From assembly GCA_002731875.1 (NCBI GenBank), contig PCCY01000011.1, positions 1 to 64,000 of the forward strand: 64,000 nt of DNA. Direction: 5' to 3'. Positions 19,630 to 27,115 of this stretch are shown in pieces. The stretch's first letter is position 1. Each line of letters opens with the position of its first letter. The stretch comes from Roseobacter sp. (lineage in GTDB: Bacteria > Pseudomonadota > Alphaproteobacteria > Rhodobacterales > Rhodobacteraceae). Made by a program: the position numbers and the translations under genes. The notes under the pieces were generated by a model, which saw only the letters and a program-made list of their open reading frames with translations, was not told the DNA's origin and made no database searches.

Positions 19630-20666
19630 GCGACGAGATGATGAATCCTGCGAATGCCGTTGAGTTTGACAACGTATCTATCGTTTTCGGTCAAAAGCCC
19701 GAGAAAGCTTTGCCGTTGATGGACGCGGGGCAGGACCGCGCCGAGATCGAAGCGGCAACAGGGCAGGTGTTGGGGGTGCACAATTGCACCCTCGACGTAA
19801 AACAGGGCGAAATTCTTGTGCTGATGGGGTTGTCGGGCTCTGGCAAATCCACGTTGTTGCGTGCGGTGAACGGGTTGAACCCGCTGGTGCGCGGCACGGT
19901 ACGGGTAAATGACGGCGACTGGAGCTGTGATGTCGCAGCAAGCTCCGCCCCAGATCTGCGCAGGGTCCGGCGTGAATGTGTGTCCATGGTATTCCAACAG
20001 TTTGGCTTGCTGCCTTGGCGCACCGTGCGCGACAACGTAGCCCTTGGGTTGGAACTGGCCGATGTTCCCAAACAGGAACGGCTGGACCGTGCGGAAAAGC
20101 AGCTTGCCTTGGTCGGGCTTGCCGATTGGGCTGATCGCAAGGTGGGCGAACTCTCTGGTGGTATGCAGCAGCGTGTCGGTCTTGCCCGTGCCTTTGCTAC
20201 CGAAGCACCGATCTTGCTGATGGATGAACCGTTCTCGGCGCTTGATCCGTTGATCCGCACCCGATTGCAGGACGAACTGCTTGAGTTACAGCGCGAGTTG
20301 AAACGGACAATTATCTTCGTAAGCCACGATCTGGATGAAGCTTTCAAATTGGGCGGTCGGATTGCGATCATGGAGGGAGGCCGCATTGTGCAGTGCGGCA
20401 CCCCGCGCGAGATTTTTTCCAACCCTGCCTCGGCTTACGTCGCCGAGTTTGTCGCGAATATGAATCCGCTCGGGGTGTTGACCGCACGTGACGTCATGGG
20501 CCCGGTGGTCGCCTCGGATACCAAACCGGTCGCCACCGAAACTCCGGTGTCAGAGCTGATCGAACAGATGTCCGGGCCGGTGCAGGCAATTCCGGTTGCC
20601 GAGGGGCAAGATATCATCGGGACTGTGACGGCGGACAGTATCGTCGCGCGTCTGCACAACAACTGA
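19626..20666 (+). CDS. choV: Choline/betaine ABC transporter ATP-binding protein
   Basis: A 346-residue ProV-type ATPase. It shows Walker A (GLSGSGKST), Q-loop (VFQQFGLLPWRTV), signature (LSGGMQQRVGLARAF), Walker B (ILLMDEPFSALD) and switch His (IFVSHDLDEAF). The roughly 60 C-terminal residues after KPVATE may be a single shortened CBS-like module; family members often carry two CBS domains. It energises the ChoXWV importer. Confidence 0.88.
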   Translation: MSDEMMNPANAVEFDNVSIVFGQKPEKALPLMDAGQDRAEIEAATGQVLGVHNCTLDVKQGEILVLMGLSGSGKSTLLRAVNGLNPLVRGTVRVNDGDWSCDVAASSAPDLRRVRRECVSMVFQQFGLLPWRTVRDNVALGLELADVPKQERLDRAEKQLALVGLADWADRKVGELSGGMQQRVGLARAFATEAPILLMDEPFSALDPLIRTRLQDELLELQRELKRTIIFVSHDLDEAFKLGGRIAIMEGGRIVQCGTPREIFSNPASAYVAEFVANMNPLGVLTARDVMGPVVASDTKPVATETPVSELIEQMSGPVQAIPVAEGQDIIGTVTADSIVARLHNN

Positions 20667-20827
20667 TACGGTGATCCCCACATGCAGCCCATAAGTTGTA
20701 TTTAATAAACTCACTGTACTTCAGATTGTTTTTTCGCCAAAATCACATTATTTATGCTACGTTTTCTTATGTTCGTAGTTGGTTACTAGCTTAGCGATTT
20801 TCGCGGGGCAATTTTTCGCGCCGCTTT

Positions 20828-20839
20828 ATTAGGCCTAAT
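20828..20839. promoter_or_regulatory. 12-bp palindrome upstream of the 20862 gene
   Basis: A perfect palindrome, ATTAGGCCTAAT, lies 22 bases before the ATG of the next gene, in an AT-rich region (20690-20860). It is a possible operator; nothing identifies the binding protein. Confidence 0.35.
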
Positions 20840-20861
20840 TTCCATACGTAGGGCAAGTTAC

Positions 20862-21911
20862 ATGTCATCGCATAATAATAACATTCAAGATTCCAACACC
20901 TTTTCACCGTCACATAACCACGCGCACTCAGACCGGTCTGCCGGCAGGGTATGGGCCAATCCGGTTTCCACAACTAGGGGCGCGCCAAATCCATTGCGCG
21001 TTGCGAATACCTTTGCGCCGACGACGCTTGCACAGACCGGGCATATAGGCGTTCTTAAAAGCTCGGAGGATTCAGGTGCACATGCCGATCGGGACCAGGC
21101 GGCTATCAGTGCTCTCAAAAGCCAGCTTGAACAGTTGCGCGGTACGAAATCGCCCCAGTACACGGAGCTTGGCCACCTGTCGTTTTGGCCGAACATCGAT
21201 CGGGCCAAGACCGAGGTCAGAGACCACGGGGCGCATTTCACCGCCATAGGCAAGGTTCAAAGCCTGCACGACGCGATAGACGTCACCTATTTGCCGATAT
21301 CGTTGGCCAATGCGATCTGTCTTGATCCCGTGATGACGAAAGCTAAAGGGTTCGAGGTTGCGTTGGTTCAGGGAGGTTCAGCCAAGCTGGTCGAGCTGGA
21401 CAACTGGTCATTGATGAATCTGGATGTGAAAGAGGTATTAGGCCTGGTCAAGCGCTTGCAAGACGAAACCGGGTTATCCGTTGCCGACATCAAGCGATCG
21501 GTCGAACCATATACGATTCAAACGATCGGGCTGGCAGAAATGCACCGCTCATACCTGCGTGACATCCAAGAGTTTCCGGTGCTTGTCGTATCGCAAACAT
21601 GCGCTCAGGCATGGTTGGAAGCCGCGGCCTTGGCAGGGGTGGGGACGCGCCAGATATTGGCTATAGACAACTTGCCGGATCAATCGATGGATACCGGTCA
21701 ACTGCGTGATGTGCTGGACGACTGCATTCAAAGGCGGCGGCCGGTATTGCAATTGGTCGCGGGCGAGGTGCCAAGTGACGGGCCCGTTGATGACGGACAC
21801 CCCAACAACGCCACACCGGACCCGCTGGAGCAACTGTTGGACCTACGAAGCGACTATTTTGCCAAAGGTTTGGCATTTCCTCTCAGGGTCGATGGGCTCT
21901 CGATAAGCTGA
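20862..21911 (+). CDS. Uncharacterised protein with a group II decarboxylase-like segment
   Basis: A 349-residue protein I do not recognise as a whole. Residues 1-85 are polar and probably disordered. Residues about 225-310 resemble the core of PLP-dependent group II decarboxylases: LVVSQTCAQAW..., AGVGTRQILAID, MDTGQLRDVLDDC, RRPVLQLVAGE and GPVDD. The stacking His of that fold is missing (CAQA). The protein ends before the region that would carry the PLP-binding Lys, so catalysis by that mechanism is unlikely. It could be a degenerate enzyme or a repurposed domain. The start follows AGGG. Confidence 0.45.
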   Translation: MSSHNNNIQDSNTFSPSHNHAHSDRSAGRVWANPVSTTRGAPNPLRVANTFAPTTLAQTGHIGVLKSSEDSGAHADRDQAAISALKSQLEQLRGTKSPQYTELGHLSFWPNIDRAKTEVRDHGAHFTAIGKVQSLHDAIDVTYLPISLANAICLDPVMTKAKGFEVALVQGGSAKLVELDNWSLMNLDVKEVLGLVKRLQDETGLSVADIKRSVEPYTIQTIGLAEMHRSYLRDIQEFPVLVVSQTCAQAWLEAAALAGVGTRQILAIDNLPDQSMDTGQLRDVLDDCIQRRRPVLQLVAGEVPSDGPVDDGHPNNATPDPLEQLLDLRSDYFAKGLAFPLRVDGLSIS

Positions 21912-21957
21912 ACATGCCGCCCAAATGCGCGGTGCAGATTGCAGCAAGGCCGTCGAA

Positions 21958-22833
21958 CTAAGGCAACAGCATCCTGATTCCCGGTATCTGTTGGATCTGC
22001 GCCACATCTGCGTCGTAAATCTCGGTCATCTGCTCGACCAGTTCATCTGTCCAGTCTGGCATGTCCAGTTCTTCCTCAAGCGCGTCTTCGATCGCGAACT
22101 TGTCCAGAAACGCGGCAATCACGCGTTGCTGCTGTATGCCCGTGATCTGTGGGTGCGCCGCCAGATATGATTTGAACCGGGCCATTCCCTCTGGTTTCAT
22201 GATGGTTTCAAGCAGGTCGAATTCACCAGCAAGCGGCACCGTTGGTGGCAGTACTGTCATCTCGCGCAGGATGTTGCCCCAAATCAGTGGCGCGTCTTCG
22301 TTACACCAAACGGTGATATCGATCTCGGGGGCTGAATCGCGCAGCAAGGTCAGGGTGTCTGACCATCGTACATCCAGCGGGTCTTTATCCCCCCAGAAAT
22401 GCGTGTCTGAATTGTCGGCGGAAACCTGGTGAAGAATCGGCAAAAGGGTCGCAGGATTACGGATAGCCAAGAAAATCTTCAACTCATCATCCGGAAAAAG
22501 CTGCGCCATGCGCATCATCCGAACCGGGGCGGAGGGATACAGCATGCCGTCGATCATCGCCGTCGCCGGGGTGCGAAAGAAATTGGCGTCGGATAATATC
22601 ACGCGTTCCGCCTGGGCATCCTCCAGGATTGCATCTAGCAGAACATCACGAGCGCTGTCTGACGCCGAAGTTTTATGCATCGCGTTCAAAGTATCGCGAA
22701 ACAACCCACGATAGACGCTGTGCTCCGGCACAAAAGTCCCGTGTATGGCGAGCAGGGCCTTATCGGTAAGCAGACTTTTTAACAGTCGGTCTTCTTCAGT
22801 ATAGTGGGCACCTGCGTGCAAAATTAACTGCAT
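21958..22833 (-). CDS. Hypothetical protein, possibly sulfotransferase-like P-loop fold
   Basis: A 291-residue protein starting MQLILHAGAHYTEEDRLLKSLL. The short strand plus H-x-G-x-H-x-T-E-E segment, with LKIFLAIRNPATLLPILHQ near residue 120, is reminiscent of sulfotransferase-type nucleotide-binding proteins. There is no classical Walker A motif. No signal peptide or membrane segment is present. It lies just upstream of, and divergent from, the tRNA-Thr used by the island, so it belongs to the host backbone. Confidence 0.5.
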   Translation of the reverse strand: MQLILHAGAHYTEEDRLLKSLLTDKALLAIHGTFVPEHSVYRGLFRDTLNAMHKTSASDSARDVLLDAILEDAQAERVILSDANFFRTPATAMIDGMLYPSAPVRMMRMAQLFPDDELKIFLAIRNPATLLPILHQVSADNSDTHFWGDKDPLDVRWSDTLTLLRDSAPEIDITVWCNEDAPLIWGNILREMTVLPPTVPLAGEFDLLETIMKPEGMARFKSYLAAHPQITGIQQQRVIAAFLDKFAIEDALEEELDMPDWTDELVEQMTEIYDADVAQIQQIPGIRMLLP

Positions 22834-22962
22834 GGGATTTCAGTTCAACTTTCCTTATGTCGTCTTTGCAATAAACCTTCTGGCACGATGTGTAAAACTG
22901 CAAAATATTTGCCATTTCCCCTCTTGCACGGTCCGCATCAATCTTCTAAACGAACGCGCAGT

Positions 22963-23038
22963 GCCCCTATAGCTCAGCTGGTAGAGCAACTGATTTGTAA
23001 TCAGTAGGTCCGCGGTTCGAGTCCGTGTGGGGGCACCA
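22963..23038 (+). tRNA. tRNA-Thr (anticodon TGT)
   Basis: A complete cloverleaf: acceptor GCCCCTA pairs with TGGGGGC (one G-T pair). The D-arm is AGCTCAGCTGGTAGAGC. The anticodon stem ACTGA/TCAGT closes loop TTTGTAA, giving anticodon TGT. The T-arm contains GGTTCGAGTCC, and CCA is encoded. Its 3' half is overlapped on the other strand by the end of the recombinase gene, marking the island's insertion point. Confidence 0.97.
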
Positions 23039-24536
23039 AAATTTCATCAGCGCCCTTTGGGGCAGATAACGCCTTGAATGCAAAGGTAGTTTTGGCGGTT
23101 CGAAGTCCTTCACTGCGGCTGTATGGCAGTCGTTCGGCGAACACTGATTTCAGCACCAGCCGCTTCCATCGAATATCCCTTTTTCTCCATATATCACAGG
23201 GGGTTGAGAGGATCTCTATGGTGTGTTCGAACAAGTCTTCGAACGGAGGTTGCTTTTCATCGAGATTTGCCTTCTGCTCCTCGAGGATCGCGAGCTGTCG
23301 CTGAAGGTGCGTGACCCTCTTTTCGTAGGCCGAGACAATGCTCGGATTTGTAGTCTCGACAATCCTGTCGAGAAAGCTTTCGATCTCTGCTTCGATTTTT
23401 CTTGCGTCCACCGTGAGACTCTTGCGTCGCTCAGCGAGATGAGCTCGGCGCGCATCCCACATGTCCTTCAACATCGCGCGTGCGGCGACCACGATGTCGG
23501 CGCTGGGTTGGAGCTGGTCGAGGCACTCTTCGAATTCGATTTCGAGCTTCTCCCGCGGGATGGCCTTCCGATGACTTGCACAGCCTTTCTTGTGGCACTC
23601 GTAGTAGGGATACCGAACCTTCTTTCGGTTCGTGGCCCAGTAGCTGGTAAGCGGTGACCCGCAGTCGGCACAGAGGATGAAACCCCGCAACGGAAAATCC
23701 AGTGCGATGTCCTTCCGGAAGGGCGCCGTCACCCGTTGGTTCAGGCGGTCCTGGATCTTCTTGTGGGTTTCCAACGATATGAGGGGCTGGTGTTTTCCCT
23801 TTGTCACTGGAACACCCCATGGAGCGTAGTCAAAGTAACCGGCGTAGATGCTACGGGAGAGCAAGTTCTTGACGAAGTTGTTCCCCACCCGGGGCTTCTT
23901 TCGCCCTACCTTGAAATCCGGATGATCTTCGATGAATGTTCTGACTTCACCGTGAGTTTGGAAGTGCCCAGATGCATATCCCTCGAGTGCCGCTTTCGCG
24001 ATGGGAGCGAAGGTTTCATGCGGCACCATGACCTTCCCTTTTCCGTCCGACCTATAGCCGAACGGCGCCTTCATGCACCAGTAGCCGTTGATTAACCGAC
24101 CCTTTGTCCGGCTCTTGGTCTGTTTCGCATTCTGTTGCCGTTGAAATTGATCGACAGAAATCTGAATGTTTTCCGAAAGCTCGCCTTCAGGTGAGTCTTC
24201 GAAACGGAAGGTCGGACAGGAAAATCGCGCCCCTGCTTTGATCGCAGCATCTTTGATCTCGTGGTAAATTCTGACGTCGCGCGCGAGCCTGGACAGTGCA
24301 TCAAACACTACCACGACGTTCTTAGCCTTGTTGCGCACAAGCCACTGCTTCAGGCTGTTCAACCCCTTCCGATCGCCACTGCCTCCGGTAGTATCATCTT
24401 GGAAAATCTCCACAGCTTCGAAGTTGTGACTTTTGCAGTGCTCGTTACAGATAGCAATCTGCGAGGAAAGACCATTGCCTTCCCTAACCTGTTTAAGGCT
24501 GGAGACCCGAGCATAGATGACTGCGACATTCTTCAT
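23001..24536 (-). CDS. Large serine recombinase (integrase) of the island
   Basis: A 511-residue large serine recombinase. The N-terminal resolvase domain has the nucleophile Ser in VIYARVSSLKQV, followed by DDTTGGSGDRKGL and DALSRLARDVR. Then come a recombinase domain (about 165-280), a zinc-ribbon (CADCGSPL...CHKKGC, about 290-320) and a coiled-coil region (about 370-430). The start at 24536 is chosen for its strong AGGAGG site. The last 11 residues (VPPHGLEPRTY) and the stop are encoded by the complement of the tRNA-Thr gene, so the C-terminus depends on integration. It should catalyse insertion at, and excision from, that tRNA. Confidence 0.92.
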   Translation of the reverse strand: MKNVAVIYARVSSLKQVREGNGLSSQIAICNEHCKSHNFEAVEIFQDDTTGGSGDRKGLNSLKQWLVRNKAKNVVVVFDALSRLARDVRIYHEIKDAAIKAGARFSCPTFRFEDSPEGELSENIQISVDQFQRQQNAKQTKSRTKGRLINGYWCMKAPFGYRSDGKGKVMVPHETFAPIAKAALEGYASGHFQTHGEVRTFIEDHPDFKVGRKKPRVGNNFVKNLLSRSIYAGYFDYAPWGVPVTKGKHQPLISLETHKKIQDRLNQRVTAPFRKDIALDFPLRGFILCADCGSPLTSYWATNRKKVRYPYYECHKKGCASHRKAIPREKLEIEFEECLDQLQPSADIVVAARAMLKDMWDARRAHLAERRKSLTVDARKIEAEIESFLDRIVETTNPSIVSAYEKRVTHLQRQLAILEEQKANLDEKQPPFEDLFEHTIEILSTPCDIWRKRDIRWKRLVLKSVFAERLPYSRSEGLRTAKTTFAFKALSAPKGADEILVPPHGLEPRTY

Positions 24537-24623
24537 GAAAAACCTCCTCTTTTCCAAAGTGGCGATGCGGTTAGTTTCCTGGGCCCCCGCATGAATATCG
24601 CCGAGGCCCAGAAATTTTCGTCG

Positions 24624-24932
24624 TTACAAGTTCAAAGGCTTCCCTGAGGTTTCAGGGCCCCAAATGCATGTCAGTAGCTCGTAGAGCGAGCTGACTGCCT
24701 CGAGCTTTTGCTCCGTAGTTAAGTTCGGATCGCTGATAAGTTCGGCGTATTTCAGCATATCTTCGGGCTCTGTTGCCCCAAAGCCTACTCGATCTGCTTC
24801 CAATGTATGGGGCAGCGAGAAGCCTAAAATCGTTTCGTCCTTAGTGTCCATCCATGCTCTGTGGTCGAATGGCAGTGTGCCAATTTTCGGTCGAGCATTA
24901 TTGCTCGGATGCAGTCCGAATGACTGCGTCAA
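24624..24932 (-). CDS. Small hypothetical protein next to the recombinase
   Basis: A 102-residue protein of unknown function. The C-terminal half (residues 55-92, EDMLKYAELISDPNLTTEQK...LYELLTCIWG) looks like two amphipathic helices of a genuine folded protein. The N-terminus is polar. No strong ribosome site precedes the ATG, so the start is uncertain. It lies upstream of the recombinase gene on the same strand (88 bases), and may be a partner or regulator of it; this is inference only. Confidence 0.5.
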   Translation of the reverse strand: MTQSFGLHPSNNARPKIGTLPFDHRAWMDTKDETILGFSLPHTLEADRVGFGATEPEDMLKYAELISDPNLTTEQKLEAVSSLYELLTCIWGPETSGKPLNL

Positions 24933-25471
24933 GCTGAGCAGGAAAATTAGACAGACAAGCCCAAGCGCGAGGGGAACTCGGCTGCGATGAAAGTGGGCGG
25001 TTATTGATATTGACGAGTTTATAACAAGACCTTTTAACCTTTGGCATTACTGCCAGTGCTGCCGGGATTCCCCGGGATGCGGACTGCCCGCGTCAAGATC
25101 TGCAACATGAGCAACGTGTCTCTGTTGCAATGCGAAAACTATGATGTTTCCAAAATATGTCAAGCGCCTCTTCTTAAAATTTCTATTCTAAACAGTATAT
25201 TGGCCGATTTCCTGCAAGGCGAAATTGTTTTTTGATTTTTAGGTTTCGATGAATTCTGCGGTGGCCTCTGAGAGGCATCGCTTCATTTTCTGGGTGGAAT
25301 TTTAGTTGTGGCAGAACTGTTCGGATCAGAGCCGGTGCATGTCGGTCGCTGTCTGGTTCGGCTCTTCTTGGTGAGAGCCAATCCAGACAGCGACCGACAA
25401 GACCAGGAGGAGTGGGGACGAAAAGCAATCTTGACCCGGCCAAGAGCCGGACTTTCGAACTGGAGAACTGC
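24933..25471. other. Non-coding stretch with strong secondary structure
   Basis: This is 539 bases with no supported gene between the small minus-strand gene and the plus-strand pair. The first 270 bases are AT-rich and may carry divergent promoters. From about 25240 structure becomes dense: GCCTC-TGA-GAGGC at 25264-25276 (approximate) inside weaker outer pairing, then the 17-bp inverted repeat at 25340-25399. Confidence 0.5.
25340..25399. repeat. Perfect 17-bp inverted repeat forming a 60-nt hairpin
   Basis: The arms TGTCGGTCGCTGTCTGG (25340-25356) and CCAGACAGCGACCGACA (25383-25399) are perfectly complementary. The 26-base middle contains a further GGCTCT/AGAGCC stem. It ends 72 bases before the next gene and is not followed by a T-run. 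It could be a structured RNA leader, a small RNA, a recombination site or the remnant of a small inverted-repeat element. Confidence 0.75.
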
Positions 25472-25858
25472 ATGTTTGATCAATTCCAATCTCCCTCCCT
25501 CTATTCGGTTTCTGACCCGATCGCCCCGCTTCGGGACTTCGTCGCAAGCCACCGTGAGGGTCTCCTACATGCCGCCGGGCTACTCGGCGGGCACCGTGGC
25601 ATAGACTTGGCGCTCGAGATCTCAGAGGAGCTTTCGTCTGCCCGCCCTGTGTCTCGGCGCACCCGAACGCAGGTAATCGCGCTTATCGAGCTTCTCTCGC
25701 TGGAGCGCGTTCATCAACTCGGTAGTGAGGAGTGCTCGCGCTTCACTGCTATCAATCCATGCGACCCGGTCGTGGAAGAAATATGCTTGCTGACCGACGG
25801 ACTGCGCGACTCGCTCAATCTGGTCTCGACGCACTATCACCAGTCGCCGACAATTTAA
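25472..25858 (+). CDS. Hypothetical small island protein
   Basis: A 128-residue protein starting MFDQFQSPSLYSVSDP, chosen because GGAG lies seven bases upstream. It is mostly helical in appearance (LRDFVASHREGLLHAAGLL, GIDLALEISEELSSA, QVIALIELLSLERVH). There is no signal peptide, metal cluster or membrane segment. No family is recognised. It lies behind the long hairpin and 105 bases before a second small gene in the same direction, so the two probably form a transcription unit. Confidence 0.5.
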   Translation: MFDQFQSPSLYSVSDPIAPLRDFVASHREGLLHAAGLLGGHRGIDLALEISEELSSARPVSRRTRTQVIALIELLSLERVHQLGSEECSRFTAINPCDPVVEEICLLTDGLRDSLNLVSTHYHQSPTI

Positions 25859-25963
25859 CTGGCGAGAACCCAAGCTGCCGATTTCTCCGATCGGCAGTTC
25901 TTGACGACGACAGCAGTTTTAACACGCAGCAAGTGCTGCGGGGCTGTCGCCCAGGAGATAGCA

Positions 25964-26419
25964 ATGAGTGCTTATACTACTGTCGCGGATCGAGATTCCG
26001 TAGCGTGCGGAGATGAGCGAGACCTGTTCAAAATAGTCGCTAATGCGCTTCGGCAAGCAAGGGATGTGCAAGGCATGCTTGTCGGGACGGTCATTCCGGC
26101 CATGCCACCTGCACGCCGCTCGTTCGCGGATTGGCTTGTTCAAACGCTCGACAATGGCAAATTCTTCGATGAGCCGACCCTGAGGGACATTGATGCGTTC
26201 ATGTCGCTGCTTCAGCGCGAAATCGATGTAGGCACTAATGTTGGGTGGGAACCCGACGAGTATCATGTTCGCGGGGGCTATAAGCGTATCGAACTCGATG
26301 CCCGTGCAAAAAGTCTCGTGCCTACGTTGGCGGCGCTTACCACGCTCCGGAGCTCCATTGCGATAGCGCTGGACACGGCGCGGGCCACGTCGATCACGCA
26401 GGATCTTATATCCGGATAA
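25964..26419 (+). CDS. Hypothetical small island protein
   Basis: A 151-residue protein starting MSAYTTVADRDSVAC, behind a good GGAGATAGCA ribosome site. Features include a helical N-terminal half, the segment FADWLVQTLDNGKFFDEP near residue 55, and a C-terminal helix of small residues. No known family or catalytic motif is recognised. It pairs with the upstream 128-residue gene and is followed by a GC-rich hairpin. Association with the defence cargo is by position only. Confidence 0.55.
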   Translation: MSAYTTVADRDSVACGDERDLFKIVANALRQARDVQGMLVGTVIPAMPPARRSFADWLVQTLDNGKFFDEPTLRDIDAFMSLLQREIDVGTNVGWEPDEYHVRGGYKRIELDARAKSLVPTLAALTTLRSSIAIALDTARATSITQDLISG

Positions 26420-26423
26420 TCCT

Positions 26424-26450
26424 GCGGCGCCCTCCCTTCCGGGGCGCCGC
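26424..26450 (+). terminator. GC-rich hairpin after the small gene pair
   Basis: A perfect 8-base-pair stem GCGGCGCC / GGCGCCGC begins four bases after the preceding stop codon. It is extendable inward by a C-G pair and closes a 9-11 base loop. There is no T-run, so it is a weak or Rho-assisted terminator, or an mRNA-end stabiliser. Confidence 0.55.
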
Positions 26451-26601
26451 TAACTTTAGGGCTTTCAAACCCGATCCGTCGGCCGGACACCGACAGTGGG
26501 AGCATGGACGACACTTCCTTTGCCGCTCGGATGCCGACGTGCCACATCAGGTTGGATTAAACGTATTGCGGTTTTTTTCTTGGTGGTCTTCTGGAGCTTG
26601 T

Positions 26602-27060
26602 TCATCCGCACGGTCCGCGGGCGGGAATATCAATTCGATCGGAACTCCCGTGGACCCAAGCCAAGAGCGTCGAAAGGCATTGGTCTCGGCGATCTTTTCT
26701 GAGAGCACACTCCCACACCACCCCGACTCGCCAGCCCATGTGCCGTAGCGCGACTATCGCACTCTCATCGCGTTCGACATTCCTCGCGAATTTGGCAGCC
26801 CAGAAGGATTGGTTCGACTTCGGTGTCGTGGCAAAGCGGCATCCTTGGTGCCGGTGCCAGTAGCAGCCGTGCACGAAAATAGCAGCCTTATGCCGGGCGA
26901 GCACGAGGTCGGGGCTGCCGGGGAGCTTGCGAACATCGAGGCGAAATCTCAGGCCGCGTGCATGTAGGTGGCGACGAACCAGCAGCTCCGGGCCGGTGTC
27001 CTTCCGCCTGTTCGCTGCCATCATCCTGGATCTGATCTCAGGTGAGACTGTATCAACCAT
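26602..27060 (-). CDS. vsr: Very short patch repair endonuclease
   Basis: A 152-residue Vsr-type DNA mismatch endonuclease. The start MVDTVSPEIRSRMM fits the family N-terminus and has a GAGG site. It shows the recognition segment NRRKDTGPELLVRRHLHARGLRFR, the catalytic Asp in LPGSPDLVLARHKAAIFVHG, and the zinc/active-site HGCYWHRHQGC. Vsr nicks next to T:G mismatches that arise when 5-methylcytosine deaminates. It is divergent from, and 55 bases away from, the C5 methyltransferase gene, whose mutagenic side effect it would repair. Confidence 0.93.
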   Translation of the reverse strand: MVDTVSPEIRSRMMAANRRKDTGPELLVRRHLHARGLRFRLDVRKLPGSPDLVLARHKAAIFVHGCYWHRHQGCRFATTPKSNQSFWAAKFARNVERDESAIVALRHMGWRVGVVWECALRKDRRDQCLSTLLAWVHGSSDRIDIPARGPCG

Positions 27061-27115
27061 AAACTGCCTCAATGACAACTTTCCTTCCTCAATTAAATGG
27101 TTCAGTGTCCGGAAA

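Noticed and set aside
25041..25235. 64-codon open frame upstream of the hairpin
   Set aside because: No ribosome site and low-complexity, AT-driven end; not supported as a gene.
26927..27115. N-terminal extension of the methyltransferase
   Set aside because: It overlaps the divergent vsr gene and its Arg-rich sequence is not part of the methyltransferase family; motif I directly follows the ATG at 27116.
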